A DNA stretch of 64,000 nucleotides from Xanthomonas sacchari (GCF_024266585.1 NZ_CP100647.1:4445001-4509000), one strand, 5' to 3'. Positions 18,116 to 28,447 are shown, counted from the stretch's first letter. Notes: generated by a model not told the origin, from the letters alone. Numbers and translations are program-made.

Positions 18116-19444
18116 ATGTCGCTGCCGTATGCCGTGGAACTGGGATTGAGTGGGATGCGCCGGCATCCGCGCACGGTGCTGCTCGCCGTGCTCACTCTCG
18201 CCCTGGGCCTGGCATCGGTGATGACGATGCTGACCCTGCAGGCGATGCTGTCCGCCGATCCGCTGCCCGGCCTCAGCCAGCAGCTGTACCTGGGCTGGGT
18301 GGACTCGCGGCAGATCGCCCGCCAGGACGACCCCGACGCGGGCGCGTCGCCGCCGGCGCTGTGGAAGCTGGACGATGCCACGGCCTTCATGGCCACGCTG
18401 CCGCAGGTGCGGCAGGCGGCGCTGACGCTGAGCACGTTCGACGTCAGCGACCAGGCAGGTACGCGCCACCAGCAGGTCTACGCGATCAGCGCGCTGGGAC
18501 CGATGCCGGCGCTGTTCGGCCTGCCGCTGCGGTCCGGCCGCTACTGGACAGACGCGGAAGAACGCAACCGTGCGCCGGTGGCCATCATCAGTCACGCGCT
18601 CAGCCTGAAGCTGCTGGGTAGCGAGAACGGCGTCGGCCAGCAGATCCGGCTGGGCAATCATCTGTTCCAGGTCGTCGGCATCAGCGACGACTGGAAACCG
18701 CGCCCGGCCTTCTACTTCCTCAATGGGCCGGAAACGGCATGGCAGCAGAATCCGCTGGAGGTGTTCGTTCCGGCACGGGCGGCCCTGGACGCGGACGCCA
18801 AGCCGGCATTCGCCCAGGACTGCGACGACACCGGCCGCGCCGGCGTGCGCTTCAACGAACTCGACCTCGGCGCCTGCCGCTGGATGATGCTCTGGGCGCA
18901 GTTGTCCACCCCCATGCAGGTGAATGCCTACCGCGATGCGCTGTCCGCGTTCGCGCAAGCGCGCCATGCCGATGGCGTGTTCCAGCGCGCGCCGCAAGCA
19001 ACCGTGTACGGCGTGGCCGACTGGCTTGCGCGCAACCGCGTGGTCCCGGACAGCGTGCGCCTGAACGTCTGGCTGGCGATCGCGCTGCTCGGGCTGTGCA
19101 TCGTCAATGTCGCCGGCCTGCTGGCCGCACGTTTCCTGCGCCGCTCCGCCGAACTCGGCGTGCACCGGGTGCTGGGCGCCCCGCGCGCGGCGGTGTTCGT
19201 CCGCTGCCTGACCGAAGCCGGGGCGATCGGCCTGTTGGGCGGCGTGCTGGCATTGCCGGCCACGCTGTTCGGCCTGTGGATCGTGCGCATGCAGGCGCAG
19301 GACTACAGCGACCTGGCGCACTTCCAGCCCAGCCTGTTCCTGGCGATGGTGTTGCTGGCGATCGGCACCGGCCTGCTGGTGGGTCTGCTCCCGGCGTGGC
19401 GCGCAGCGTTGCTGCAACCGGCGCTGCAAGTGAAAAGCCTCTGA
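18116..19444 (+). CDS. MacB/FtsX-type permease A1
   Basis: This 442-residue type A permease has an N-terminal helix (TVLLAVLTLALGLASVMTMLTL), a large periplasmic domain and three C-terminal helices in an FtsX domain. The FtsX motif reads RFLRRSAELGVHRVLGAPRAAVFVRCLTEA. It ends PALQVKSL, a type A hallmark. The periplasmic Cys pair is present but more widely spaced (QDC then GAC, 20 residues apart) than in A2-A5. It is the most diverged type A member. Ten bp separate it from the next gene. Confidence 0.88.
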   Translation: MSLPYAVELGLSGMRRHPRTVLLAVLTLALGLASVMTMLTLQAMLSADPLPGLSQQLYLGWVDSRQIARQDDPDAGASPPALWKLDDATAFMATLPQVRQAALTLSTFDVSDQAGTRHQQVYAISALGPMPALFGLPLRSGRYWTDAEERNRAPVAIISHALSLKLLGSENGVGQQIRLGNHLFQVVGISDDWKPRPAFYFLNGPETAWQQNPLEVFVPARAALDADAKPAFAQDCDDTGRAGVRFNELDLGACRWMMLWAQLSTPMQVNAYRDALSAFAQARHADGVFQRAPQATVYGVADWLARNRVVPDSVRLNVWLAIALLGLCIVNVAGLLAARFLRRSAELGVHRVLGAPRAAVFVRCLTEAGAIGLLGGVLALPATLFGLWIVRMQAQDYSDLAHFQPSLFLAMVLLAIGTGLLVGLLPAWRAALLQPALQVKSL

Positions 19445-19454
19445 GGGCCTGCCG

Positions 19455-20690
19455 ATGTCACTGCGCCCCTACCTCTCGCCCCTGCTGCGGCATCCGCTGA
19501 TGCCGCTGCTGGTGATCGTGCAGACCATCCTGGCCTGCGCGATCCTGACCAACGTGCTGTTCCTGCTGTGGCAGAAGCTGGCACCGATGCTGATCCCGGA
19601 CGGCATCGCCCACGATGAGGTGATCCTGGTCGACCAGGTGATCAATGGCCAAGGCGGCTGGAAAGCGCCGCAGATCCGCGTCGGTACCGACACGCTGCGA
19701 CGCATCCCCGGGGTCACCGCGGTCTCGCCGACGATCGGCCTGCCGATGAGTTCCTCCATGATCATGGTCGGCCGCGTCGCCGGCCCTGCGGCGACCGAGC
19801 GCGTGAGCCTGCTGGTCGGCGACGACCTGATCGGTGCGCTGGGCCTGGACCTGGTGGCCGGACGCAACTTCAGCGCCGACGAAATGCGGGTCGGCGACCT
19901 GCCCGCCGCGACCGCGCCCGACCGTACCACCGCGGTCATCCTCACCCAGGCGCTGGCACAGCGGCTGTTCGGCTCGCGCCCGGCCCTGGGCGGGGTACTC
20001 ACCGACGGACAGGCGAACGCGACCAGACGTTTCGTCGTGGTCGGCATCGTCCGCCACCTGCTGCGCTACCAGCTCGACGCGCTGGACGACGGCAAGGCCG
20101 AGTACACGATGCTGACGGCGGGCACGGTCACCGGGACGCCGATCCTGACCTACGCGGTGAGGACCGCGCCGGAGCGACGCGCGGCCGTGATGGCCGAGAT
20201 CCCGCAGCGTCTGCAACACCTGTTCGGCGACGCGCTGCTGCGCGGGATCACGATCCGTGCGAACGACTACGAGTCCCAGCGCAACGAACGGCTCCAGCCG
20301 CGCCGCGCGGCAGTGTGGCTGTTCGGCACGGTCAGTGCGGTGGTCACCCTCATCACCCTGATCGGCATCGCCAGTCTCAGCGGCTTCTGGATCCAGCAGC
20401 GGACCCGGCAGATCGGCATACGCCGTGCCCTGGGCGCCAGCCGCGGCCAGATCCTGCGGCATTTCCTGCTGGAAAACCTGATGGTCATCGGCAGCGGCGT
20501 GGTCCTGGGCATGCCCTTGGCCTACATCGCCAATCTCTGGTTGATGCAGCACTACGAACTGTCGCGGCTGCCCGCCGCGTGCCTGCCGATCGGCTTGCTC
20601 TCCCTGTTGCTGCTCGGCCAATGCGCGGTGTTGTCGCCGGCGCGCCGCGCCGCCGCGATCCCGCCTGCCACCGCCACCCGCAGCGCCTGA
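19455..20690 (+). CDS. MacB/FtsX-type permease B1
   Basis: This 411-residue type B permease starts with a helix around ILACAILTNVLFLLW. A periplasmic domain (TLRRIPGVTAVSPTIGLP) and a C-terminal FtsX domain with GFWIQQRTRQIGIRRALGAS follow. It ends in the type B signature PPATATRSA. It presumably pairs with A1. It differs from B2-B5 in its N-terminus, which lacks the PILS..RHR opening. Confidence 0.88.
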   Translation: MSLRPYLSPLLRHPLMPLLVIVQTILACAILTNVLFLLWQKLAPMLIPDGIAHDEVILVDQVINGQGGWKAPQIRVGTDTLRRIPGVTAVSPTIGLPMSSSMIMVGRVAGPAATERVSLLVGDDLIGALGLDLVAGRNFSADEMRVGDLPAATAPDRTTAVILTQALAQRLFGSRPALGGVLTDGQANATRRFVVVGIVRHLLRYQLDALDDGKAEYTMLTAGTVTGTPILTYAVRTAPERRAAVMAEIPQRLQHLFGDALLRGITIRANDYESQRNERLQPRRAAVWLFGTVSAVVTLITLIGIASLSGFWIQQRTRQIGIRRALGASRGQILRHFLLENLMVIGSGVVLGMPLAYIANLWLMQHYELSRLPAACLPIGLLSLLLLGQCAVLSPARRAAAIPPATATRSA

Positions 20691-20702
20691 GCCAAGGACC
20701 CC

Positions 20703-22025
20703 ATGTTCCGTTACTACATCCAACTGGCAGTACGCAGCCTGCGCCGCAGCCCGGTGCTGACCGCGCTGATGGTGTTGTCCATCGCGGTGGGCATCGGCGC
20801 GGCGATGACCACGCTGACGGTGATGCGGCTGCTGTCCGGCGATCCGTTGCCCGGGCGCAGCCAGCAGATCTTCTTCGCGCAGCTCGATCCGCGCCCGGGC
20901 AACCGCGCCAACCAGAAGCCGTACGACAAGCTCGACTACCCCTCGGCCATGGACCTGTGGAACAGCGGGCGCGCCGATCGCCAGGCCATGGTCGCCGAGA
21001 GCCAGATCAAGGTGCACGCGCCGGACAGCGCCGCCGCGCCCTTCATGACCCAGTTGCTGATGACCCAGGCCGACTTCTTCCCGATGTTCCAGGTGCCGTT
21101 CGCCTACGGCAGCGGCTGGCGCGCACGCGACGACCAGGACCGGGCACGGGTGGCGGTGATCTCGTCCGATCTCAACGCCAAGCTGTTCGGCGGCCGCAAC
21201 AGTGTCGGCCGCACGCTGCTGGTGCGCGGCACCGCGGTGCGCGTCGTCGGCGTGCTGGCGCCGTGGCGGCCGTCGCCGCTGTTCTACACGCTGGCCGGCG
21301 GCAGCTTCGCCCATGGCGACACCGCCAGTTTCTACGGACGGCCGCAGGACGTGTTCATGCCGCTGTCCAGCAGCCTGGAGGTCAACGACGGCCACATCCA
21401 GCCGTGGACCTGCTTCGGCAAGCCCGAGGCCACCCTGGACCTGCGCAGCGCCCCCTGCGTGTGGCTGCAGTTGTGGGTGCAGTTGGACACGCCGGCCAAG
21501 GTCGCCGACTACCGCCGGCTGCTGGCCGACTACGCCGCGCAGCAGCACGCGGCCGGACGCATCGGCCGCGCCGACACCGCGCGCCTGCTGTCGCTGCCGC
21601 AATGGCTGGACCACAACCGCGTGGTGCCGGGCGACGTGCGCCTGCAGAGCTGGCTGGCGCTGGCGTTCCTGGGCCTGTGCCTGTTCAACAGCGTCGGCCT
21701 GCTGCTGGCCAAGTTCCTGCGCCGCGGCGGCGAGATCGGCGTGCGCCGCGCGCTGGGCGCGTCGCGCCGCGCGATCTTCGCGCAGTGCCTGGCCGAGGCG
21801 GCGGTGATCGGGCTGGTCGGCGGCATCGGCGGCTGGCTGCTGACCCTGCTGGGCTTGTGGAGCGTGCGCCAGCAGCCGACCGCCTACGCCGATCTGGCGC
21901 ATCTGGACCTGACCACCTTCGCCGGCACCTTCACGCTGGCGATCGCCTGCAGCCTCGCGGCCGGCCTGTTCCCCGCCCTGCGCGCCAGCCGCATCGCGCC
22001 AGCCCTGCAGTTGAAGAGCCTGTAA
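20703..22025 (+). CDS. MacB/FtsX-type permease A2
   Basis: This 440-residue type A permease begins MFRYYIQLAVRSLRRSPVLTA. The periplasmic domain has the conserved Cys pair (CFGK then APCVWLQLW, 14 residues between). The FtsX domain has FLRRGGEIGVRRALGASRRAIF, and the protein ends PALQLKSL. It starts 12 bp after B1. Confidence 0.9.
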   Translation: MFRYYIQLAVRSLRRSPVLTALMVLSIAVGIGAAMTTLTVMRLLSGDPLPGRSQQIFFAQLDPRPGNRANQKPYDKLDYPSAMDLWNSGRADRQAMVAESQIKVHAPDSAAAPFMTQLLMTQADFFPMFQVPFAYGSGWRARDDQDRARVAVISSDLNAKLFGGRNSVGRTLLVRGTAVRVVGVLAPWRPSPLFYTLAGGSFAHGDTASFYGRPQDVFMPLSSSLEVNDGHIQPWTCFGKPEATLDLRSAPCVWLQLWVQLDTPAKVADYRRLLADYAAQQHAAGRIGRADTARLLSLPQWLDHNRVVPGDVRLQSWLALAFLGLCLFNSVGLLLAKFLRRGGEIGVRRALGASRRAIFAQCLAEAAVIGLVGGIGGWLLTLLGLWSVRQQPTAYADLAHLDLTTFAGTFTLAIACSLAAGLFPALRASRIAPALQLKSL

Positions 22026-22040
22026 CCGGACACCACGACG

Positions 22041-23255
22041 ATGCAGATCGCCCCCATCCTCAGCGCGCTATCGCGCCACCGCATCGCCGCGACGCTGATC
22101 GCGCTGGAAGTGGCGCTGGCCTGCGCCGTGCTGTGCAACGCCTTCTTCCTGATCGGCAACCGGCTGGACCTGGTGCATCTGCGCAGCGGCATCGACGAAT
22201 CGGCGCTGGGGCTGGTGAGCCTGGCCAGTTGCGACGACTGCAACGCCACCGATCTCAATGCCCGCGCGCTCGATGCCATCCGCCGGATTCCCGGCGTGCG
22301 CGCCGCCGGAACCGTCAACACGCTTCCTTTCGCGCCGCCGGTCTACAACAGCGGCCTGTGCCTGGATCGGGATTGCCGGCAGGTCGGCGGCGTACCGCAT
22401 TTCTACATGGTCGATCCGGGTGCGGTGGCCGCGCTGGCGCTGACGCCGGACAGCGGCCGCGCGTTCGGCGACGCCGACTACCAGACCATCGAAAACGGCA
22501 TTCCCACCGCCACCAGCGTGTGGATCACGCGGGCGCTGGCCGAACACCTGTGGCCGGGCCAGGACCCGCTGGGCCAGGAGTTCTGGGCCGGCGGCCATTT
22601 CCGCGTGATCGGCACGCTCGCCCACCTGGCACGCCCCGATCCCGGCCGCAGCGAGGATGGGGTGATCGGCAGCGACTGGTCGGTGGTGGTGCCGGTGCGC
22701 GAGACGGCGCAATCCGGGGTCTACGTGCTGCGCGCCGATCCGCGCGAACTGCCGCGGATCGTCGCCGCGGCGCGCGCGGCGGTGGCGCGGGCGGTCCCCG
22801 AAGCGGTGATGGACAACGCCTACAGCGAGCCGCTGAGCGACCTGCGCCAGACGTACTTCCAGAGCGACCGGGCGATGACCGGGCTGATGGTCGCCGTCAT
22901 CGTTGCGATGCTGCTGGTCACCGCGCTGGGCATCGTCGGCCTGGCCAGCTTCTGGGTGCAGCAGCGCACCAAGCAGATCGGCATCCGCCGTGCGCTCGGC
23001 GCCACCCGCCGCGACATCCTGCGCTACTTCCAGACCGAGAACCTGCTCATCGTCGGCGCCGGCGTGGCGCTGGGCATGGTGTTGGCCTACGGCGGCAACG
23101 TGCTGCTGATGCACGTGTTCGAACTGGAGCGGTTGCCGGCCAGCTACCTGCCGGTGGGCGCGCTGCTGCTGTGCGCGCTCGGCCAGCTCGCCGTGCTCGG
23201 CCCGGCCCTGCGCGCCGCCGCGGTCGCTCCCGCCATCGCCACCCGCAGCGCCTGA
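22041..23255 (+). CDS. MacB/FtsX-type permease B2 with four extra periplasmic cysteines
   Basis: This 404-residue type B permease begins MQIAPILSALSRHRIAATLIA. Its FtsX domain has SFWVQQRTKQIGIRRALGATRRDILRYF, and it ends APAIATRSA. The periplasmic domain uniquely carries SCDDC and LCLDRDC, four cysteines that the other type B paralogues lack. They suggest extra disulfides or a metal or redox site. The gene lies 15 bp after A2 and 12 bp before A3. Confidence 0.9.
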   Translation: MQIAPILSALSRHRIAATLIALEVALACAVLCNAFFLIGNRLDLVHLRSGIDESALGLVSLASCDDCNATDLNARALDAIRRIPGVRAAGTVNTLPFAPPVYNSGLCLDRDCRQVGGVPHFYMVDPGAVAALALTPDSGRAFGDADYQTIENGIPTATSVWITRALAEHLWPGQDPLGQEFWAGGHFRVIGTLAHLARPDPGRSEDGVIGSDWSVVVPVRETAQSGVYVLRADPRELPRIVAAARAAVARAVPEAVMDNAYSEPLSDLRQTYFQSDRAMTGLMVAVIVAMLLVTALGIVGLASFWVQQRTKQIGIRRALGATRRDILRYFQTENLLIVGAGVALGMVLAYGGNVLLMHVFELERLPASYLPVGALLLCALGQLAVLGPALRAAAVAPAIATRSA

Positions 23256-23267
23256 GCCGGAGTCCGC

Positions 23268-24578
23268 ATGCTCGCTTACTACCTACGCCTCGCGCTGCGC
23301 AGCTTCGGCCGCAACCGCATCCTCACCGCGCTGATGGTGCTGGCCGTGGCGCTGGGCATCGGCGCGTCGATGACCATGCTGACGGTGCTGCACACACTCT
23401 CCGGCGATCCCTTGCCCGGGCACAGCGCCACGCTGTTCCACCCGCAGCTGGATCCGCGTCCGCGCAACCTGCCCAGTGCCGCCCCCGAGCCGCCGGACGA
23501 GTTGACCTGGCAGGACGCGACCGCGCTGTACCGGGCGCAGGCGGCGCCGGCGCAGACCATGACCAGCGGGAACTGGCTGCCGGTGCGCCAGACCGTGCCC
23601 AACAGCCCCTTGCGCATGCTCACCACCCGCGCCGCCACGGCCGATCTGTTCGGCATGTTCGGCATGCGCTTCCTCTACGGCAGCGGCTGGAGCCATCGCG
23701 ACGATACGCAGCGCGCACTGGTGGTGGTGCTGAGCCGCCAGCTCAACGACGCGCTGTTCGGCGGTGCCGACAGCGTCGGCAAGACCCTGACCATCGCCAC
23801 CCGCCCGTTCCGGGTGATCGGGGTGATCGACGCCTGGGATGCGCAGCCGCGCTTCTACGACCTCAACTCCGGCGCCTACGCGCCGCCGGAAGCGCTGTAC
23901 ATGCCGTTCGAGACCTGGCTGGACCTGCCGCAGGACTACGGCTACGGACCGATGCAGTGCTGGGGCAAGGACGGCGAGGCCGGCCTGCACGACCCCAAGG
24001 CCGCGCAATGCACCTGGGTGCAGTACTGGGTGCGATTGGACACGCCGGAACAGGTGCGGCGCTACCGCGCGGCGCTGGACGCCTACAGCGCACAGCAAGG
24101 CCAGCTCGGCCGCTTCGAACGCGCCCCGAACACCCGCCTGCGCAGCCTGGTCGACTGGCTGGACTACAAGCGGGTGGTGCCGGCCACGGTGCGCATGCAG
24201 ACCTGGATCGCCTTCGGCGTGCTGCTGGTGTGCCTGCTCAATGCGGTCGGCCTGCTGGTCGCCAAGTTCATGCGCAAGGCCGGCGAGATCGGCGTGCGCC
24301 GCGCGCTCGGCGCCAGCCGCCGCGCGGTGTTCGCGCAATGCCTGGCCGAATCGGCGCTGATCGGCGGCCTGGGCGGCCTGCTCGGCATCCCGCTGACCTG
24401 GATCGGCCTGTGGCTGGTGCGCCAGCAACCGGTGGCCTACGCGCAGCAGGCCCATGCCGACCCCGCGATCCTGGGCGTCGCCCTGGCCGTGGCCACGCTC
24501 TCGACGCTGGCCGCCGGCCTGTGGCCGGCCTGGCGCGCCTCGCGCATCGCCCCCGCCCTGCAGGTGAAATCGCTATGA
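23268..24578 (+). CDS. MacB/FtsX-type permease A3
   Basis: This 436-residue type A permease begins MLAYYLRLALRSFGRNRILTA. The Cys pair is CWGK then AQCTWVQYW (16 residues between). The FtsX motif is FMRKAGEIGVRRALGASRRAVF, and it ends PALQVKSL. Its stop codon overlaps the start of B3 by 4 bp, the tightest coupling in the array and good evidence that A and B members are made together. Confidence 0.9.
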   Translation: MLAYYLRLALRSFGRNRILTALMVLAVALGIGASMTMLTVLHTLSGDPLPGHSATLFHPQLDPRPRNLPSAAPEPPDELTWQDATALYRAQAAPAQTMTSGNWLPVRQTVPNSPLRMLTTRAATADLFGMFGMRFLYGSGWSHRDDTQRALVVVLSRQLNDALFGGADSVGKTLTIATRPFRVIGVIDAWDAQPRFYDLNSGAYAPPEALYMPFETWLDLPQDYGYGPMQCWGKDGEAGLHDPKAAQCTWVQYWVRLDTPEQVRRYRAALDAYSAQQGQLGRFERAPNTRLRSLVDWLDYKRVVPATVRMQTWIAFGVLLVCLLNAVGLLVAKFMRKAGEIGVRRALGASRRAVFAQCLAESALIGGLGGLLGIPLTWIGLWLVRQQPVAYAQQAHADPAILGVALAVATLSTLAAGLWPAWRASRIAPALQVKSL

Positions 24579-25816
24579 CCGCGCTGCCTCCCGTGCGTCC
24601 CATTCTGTCGGCGCTGGGCAGCCATCGCGCCGCGGTGGTGCTGATGGCCCTGCAGATCGCCCTGACCCTGGCGGTGCTGTGCAACCTGGTGTTCATCATC
24701 GCCCGCACCTACCAGCGCGTGCACACCCCGACCGGGGTGATGGAACAGGACATCGGCCTGATCCAGAGCATCGGCGTGATCGGCGAGCAAGGCAGCGTCA
24801 GCAGTGTCGGCCGCAGCCTGGACCTCCTGCAGGCGGTGCCCGGCGTGGAGGCGGCGGCGTTCGGTCCGCCGCCGCTGGCCGGCCCCAACCGGGCGCAACT
24901 GTTCCTGCAACCGCAGGCCACGCAGCCGGCCGCACGGGCGACGCTGTTCAACGGCAGCCAGGGCCTGAACCGGACCCTGGGCATCCGTATCGTCGCCGGC
25001 CGCGACCTGCGCGATGCCGAACTTCCCTCCGCCGCCACGGTGTTCGGCGATGGCGGCGACGCGCAGCGACGACTGCCGGCGCTGATCACGCCATCGCTGG
25101 CGGCCAAGCTGTTCCCCGGCGTCTCGCCGCTGGGGCGACAGGTGTACACCACCCTGTGGAACCAGCTGGTGCGCCTGGACATCGTCGGGGTGATGGCGCC
25201 GGTGCGCGGCAGCATCACCGGCCACGACGACGACGCCGACGCGCTGCTGACCGAAGTCGCCGCCCGCAGCGAAGGCTGGGGTGGCATCTACCTGATCCGC
25301 AGCAAGCCCGGGCAACTGGCGCAGGTGCTGCCGCGCGCCGCGGCGGCGATGCAGCGCGCCAATCCCACCTACGTGCAGCAGCAGGTCGCCACCCTGCAGG
25401 AAGTGCGTGCGGATTACTTCAAGGGCGACAGTGCGGTGGCGCGGATGCTGCTGGCGATCATCCTGATGCTGCTTACCGTCACCGCGCTGGGCATCGGCGG
25501 GCTGGCCAGCTTCTGGGTGCAGCAACGCGCCCGGCAGATCGGCATCCGCCGCGCGCTCGGCGCCACCCGCGGCGACATCGTGCAGTACTTCCAGCTCGAG
25601 AACTTCCTGATCGTCGGCGGCGGCGTCGTGCTCGGCGCCCTGCTCGCCTACGTCATGAACCAGTGGCTGATGCAGCGCTTCGAACTGGAGCGGCTGTCCT
25701 CGCCCACCGTCCTCACCGGCGTGCTCGCGGTCTGGCTGCTCGGCCAGTTCGCCGTGCTTGGCCCCGCCCTGCGCGCCGCCGCCGTCCCGCCCGCCACCGC
25801 CACCCGCAGCGCCTGA
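24575..25816 (+). CDS. MacB/FtsX-type permease B3
   Basis: This 413-residue type B permease begins MTALPPVRPILSALGSHRAAVV. Its FtsX domain reads SFWVQQRARQIGIRRALGATRGDIVQYF, and it ends PPATATRSA. The periplasmic domain has lower similarity to the other B members and contains the acidic stretch TGHDDDADALL. The start overlaps the stop of A3 (ATGA). Confidence 0.9.
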   Translation: MTALPPVRPILSALGSHRAAVVLMALQIALTLAVLCNLVFIIARTYQRVHTPTGVMEQDIGLIQSIGVIGEQGSVSSVGRSLDLLQAVPGVEAAAFGPPPLAGPNRAQLFLQPQATQPAARATLFNGSQGLNRTLGIRIVAGRDLRDAELPSAATVFGDGGDAQRRLPALITPSLAAKLFPGVSPLGRQVYTTLWNQLVRLDIVGVMAPVRGSITGHDDDADALLTEVAARSEGWGGIYLIRSKPGQLAQVLPRAAAAMQRANPTYVQQQVATLQEVRADYFKGDSAVARMLLAIILMLLTVTALGIGGLASFWVQQRARQIGIRRALGATRGDIVQYFQLENFLIVGGGVVLGALLAYVMNQWLMQRFELERLSSPTVLTGVLAVWLLGQFAVLGPALRAAAVPPATATRSA

Positions 25817-25829
25817 CCCCGGAGCTCCC

Positions 25830-27125
25830 ATGTTCGGCTACTACCTCCGCCTCGCCTTGCATAGCTTCCGCCGCAACACCGTCCTCACCGCGCTGATGGT
25901 GCTGGCCATCGCTTTAGGAATCGGCGCCAGCATGACCACACTGACCGTGTTCCACGTCCTCTCCGGCGACCCGATCCCGCAGAAGAGCGACCGCCTGTTC
26001 TACGTACAGGTGGACGCCCAGCCCAAGGCCGGCTTCCAGCCGGGCGAGGAGCCGGATTCGCAGAACACCCGCTTCGATGCCGAGGCCCTGCTGCGCGAGA
26101 AGCGCGCCAAGCGCCAGGCGCTGATGAGCGGCGGCAGCGTGGCGATCGAGCCGAACAAGAGCGGCTTGAAGCCGTTCAAGTCGGAGGTGCGCTTCACCTC
26201 GGCGGACTTCTTCCCGATGTTCGATACCCCGTTCCTGTACGGCCACGGCTGGACCGGCACCGAAGACGAGCGCCACGACCGCGTGGTCGTCATCAGCAAG
26301 ACGCTCAACGAGAAGCTGTTCGACGGCGCCGACAGCGTCGGCCGCGAACTGCGCATGGACCAGAATACCTTCCGCATCGTCGGCGTGCTCGACACCTGGG
26401 AGCCCAAACCACGCTTCTACGACGTGACCAACACCTACGGGTCGGACGAGCAGGCCTATCTGCCGTTCTCGGTGGCGATGGACCTGAAGATGGACCGCAA
26501 CGGCAGCATGAACTGCTTCGGCGACAGCAACGGCGAGCAGACCGCACTCAACGCGCCCTGCGCCTGGGTGCAGTACTGGGTGGAACTGGAGAGCCCCGCG
26601 CAGGCCGCCGACTACAAGGCCTACCTGGAGAACTATTCGGCCCAGCAGCGCGCCTCCGGTCGCTTCCAGCGCCCCAACAACGTACGCCTGCGCAACGTCA
26701 TGCAGTGGCTGGACTACAAGGAAGTGGTGCCCGGCGACGTGCGCCTGCAGCTGTGGCTGGCGATGGGCTTCCTGCTGGTATGCCTGCTCAATACCGTCGG
26801 CCTGCTGCTGGCCAAGTTCCTGCGCCGCAGCGGTGAGATCGGCGTGCGCCGCGCGCTGGGCGCCTCGCGCGCGGCGATCTTCGCGCAATGCCTGGTGGAA
26901 GCCGGCGCGATCGGCCTGGCCGGCGGCGTGGCCGGGCTCGGCCTGGCCATGCTCGGCCTGTGGGCGGTCCGCCAGCAGCCGGCCAGCTACGCCAAGCTGG
27001 CGCACCTGGACCCGAGCATGCTGGCGCTGACCTTCGCCATGGCGGTCGGCGCCAGCCTGCTCGCCGGCCTGTTGCCGTCGTGGCGCGCCATCCAGGTGGC
27101 ACCCGCCCTGCAGCTCAAATCCTGA
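25830..27125 (+). CDS. MacB/FtsX-type permease A4
   Basis: This 431-residue type A permease begins MFGYYLRLALHSFRRNTVLTA. The Cys pair is CFGD then APCAWVQYW (15 residues between). The FtsX motif is FLRRSGEIGVRRALGASRAAIF. It ends PALQLKS and is closest to A5. The periplasmic domain is richer in Lys, Asp and Glu than those of A1-A3. A ribosome site GGAG lies 6 bases before the ATG. Confidence 0.9.
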   Translation: MFGYYLRLALHSFRRNTVLTALMVLAIALGIGASMTTLTVFHVLSGDPIPQKSDRLFYVQVDAQPKAGFQPGEEPDSQNTRFDAEALLREKRAKRQALMSGGSVAIEPNKSGLKPFKSEVRFTSADFFPMFDTPFLYGHGWTGTEDERHDRVVVISKTLNEKLFDGADSVGRELRMDQNTFRIVGVLDTWEPKPRFYDVTNTYGSDEQAYLPFSVAMDLKMDRNGSMNCFGDSNGEQTALNAPCAWVQYWVELESPAQAADYKAYLENYSAQQRASGRFQRPNNVRLRNVMQWLDYKEVVPGDVRLQLWLAMGFLLVCLLNTVGLLLAKFLRRSGEIGVRRALGASRAAIFAQCLVEAGAIGLAGGVAGLGLAMLGLWAVRQQPASYAKLAHLDPSMLALTFAMAVGASLLAGLLPSWRAIQVAPALQLKS

Positions 27126-27171
27126 TCCTGCGCGCCCTGCGCCTCCCACGCCCTCTCACAAGGTCACCGCC

Positions 27172-28398
27172 ATGGATATCCGCCCCATCCTGTCCACCTT
27201 GCGCCGGCACAAGACCGCCGCCGCGCTGATCGTGCTGGAGATCGCCCTGGCCTGCGCGATCGTGTGCAACGCGCTGTTCCTGATCGGCAACCGCATCGAG
27301 ACCCTGCACCGGCCCAGCGGCATCGCCGAGTCGGAGCTGGTGACGATCTCGCTGGGCGGCATCGGCCAGCAGGTCAACGCCGCCGCGCGCACCCGCGAGG
27401 ACCTGGCCGCGCTGCGCGCGGTGCCCGGCGTGCGCAGCGCCACGTTGCTCAACCAGGTGCCGTTCGTGCACTCCTCCTGGAACACCAGCCTGTCGCTGAC
27501 CCCGGACCAGGAGCGGCCCACGCTCAACGCGGCGCAGTACATGGCCGAAGAGGGCACGCTGAAGACCCTGGGCCTGAAGCTGGTGGCCGGACGCGATTTC
27601 GCCCCCGACGAGTACATGGATCTGGAAGCCGCCGAGACCGACAAGCGGGTACAGGAGAAAGGCACCGCCATCATCCTCAACCGCGCCACCGCGGAAAAGA
27701 TGTTCCCGGGGCAGAACGCGCTGGGCAAGACCGTGTACACCGGGCCGGTGGGCGCCCGCGTGGTCGGCATCGTCGAGACCCTGGCGCGGCCCAATGCGGT
27801 CAGCGGCCTGGGCGAGATCGACTATGCGATGCTGATGCCGTTCCGCCTGACCTACACCGACGGGATGTACGTGCTGCGGGTCACCGATCCGGCGCGGCGC
27901 CAGGAGGTGCTGAACGCGGCCACCGCGGCGCTGATGAAGGTCGACAGCAGCCGGCTGGTGCTCAAGCAACAGACCTACAGCGAGATCCGCGACGCCTACT
28001 TCCAGGGCGACCGCGCGATGGTGTGGCTGCTCGGCGCGGTCTGCGTGGCGCTGCTGGTGGTCACCGCGCTGGGCATCGTCGGCCTGGCCAGCTTCTGGGT
28101 GCAGCAACGCACCAAGCAGATCGGCATCCGCCGCGCGCTCGGCGCCACCCGCGGGCAGATCCTGCGCTACTTCCAGACCGAGAACTTCCTGCTGGCCAGT
28201 ACCGGCATCGTGCTCGGCATGCTGCTGGCCTACGCCATCAACCAGTGGCTGATGGGCAAGTACGAACTGCCGCGGCTGCCGCTGGCCTACCTGCCGATCG
28301 GCGCGGTGGCGCTGTGGCTGCTCGGCCAGCTGGCGGTGTTCGCGCCGGCCCGCCGCGCCGCCGATGTGCCGCCGGCCGTGGCCACCCGCAGCACCTGA
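27172..28398 (+). CDS. MacB/FtsX-type permease B4
   Basis: This 408-residue type B permease begins MDIRPILSTLRRHKTAAALIV. Its FtsX motif is SFWVQQRTKQIGIRRALGATRGQILRYF, and it ends PPAVATRST. It closely resembles B5, as A4 resembles A5, so the last two pairs probably arose by a recent duplication of one A/B unit. The 46-bp gap to A4 is larger than in the first three pairs. Confidence 0.9.
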   Translation: MDIRPILSTLRRHKTAAALIVLEIALACAIVCNALFLIGNRIETLHRPSGIAESELVTISLGGIGQQVNAAARTREDLAALRAVPGVRSATLLNQVPFVHSSWNTSLSLTPDQERPTLNAAQYMAEEGTLKTLGLKLVAGRDFAPDEYMDLEAAETDKRVQEKGTAIILNRATAEKMFPGQNALGKTVYTGPVGARVVGIVETLARPNAVSGLGEIDYAMLMPFRLTYTDGMYVLRVTDPARRQEVLNAATAALMKVDSSRLVLKQQTYSEIRDAYFQGDRAMVWLLGAVCVALLVVTALGIVGLASFWVQQRTKQIGIRRALGATRGQILRYFQTENFLLASTGIVLGMLLAYAINQWLMGKYELPRLPLAYLPIGAVALWLLGQLAVFAPARRAADVPPAVATRST

Positions 28399-28447
28399 CC
28401 CACCCCCTTGGCCGGCTCCGAACGGCCCTTTTTCTTCAGGAAGCACG

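Noticed and set aside
20315-25816. A long plus-strand frame of 1833 codons through permeases B1-B3
   Set aside because: Only its last 413 codons are a real gene (B3). The earlier part is an out-of-frame reading of A2 and B2.
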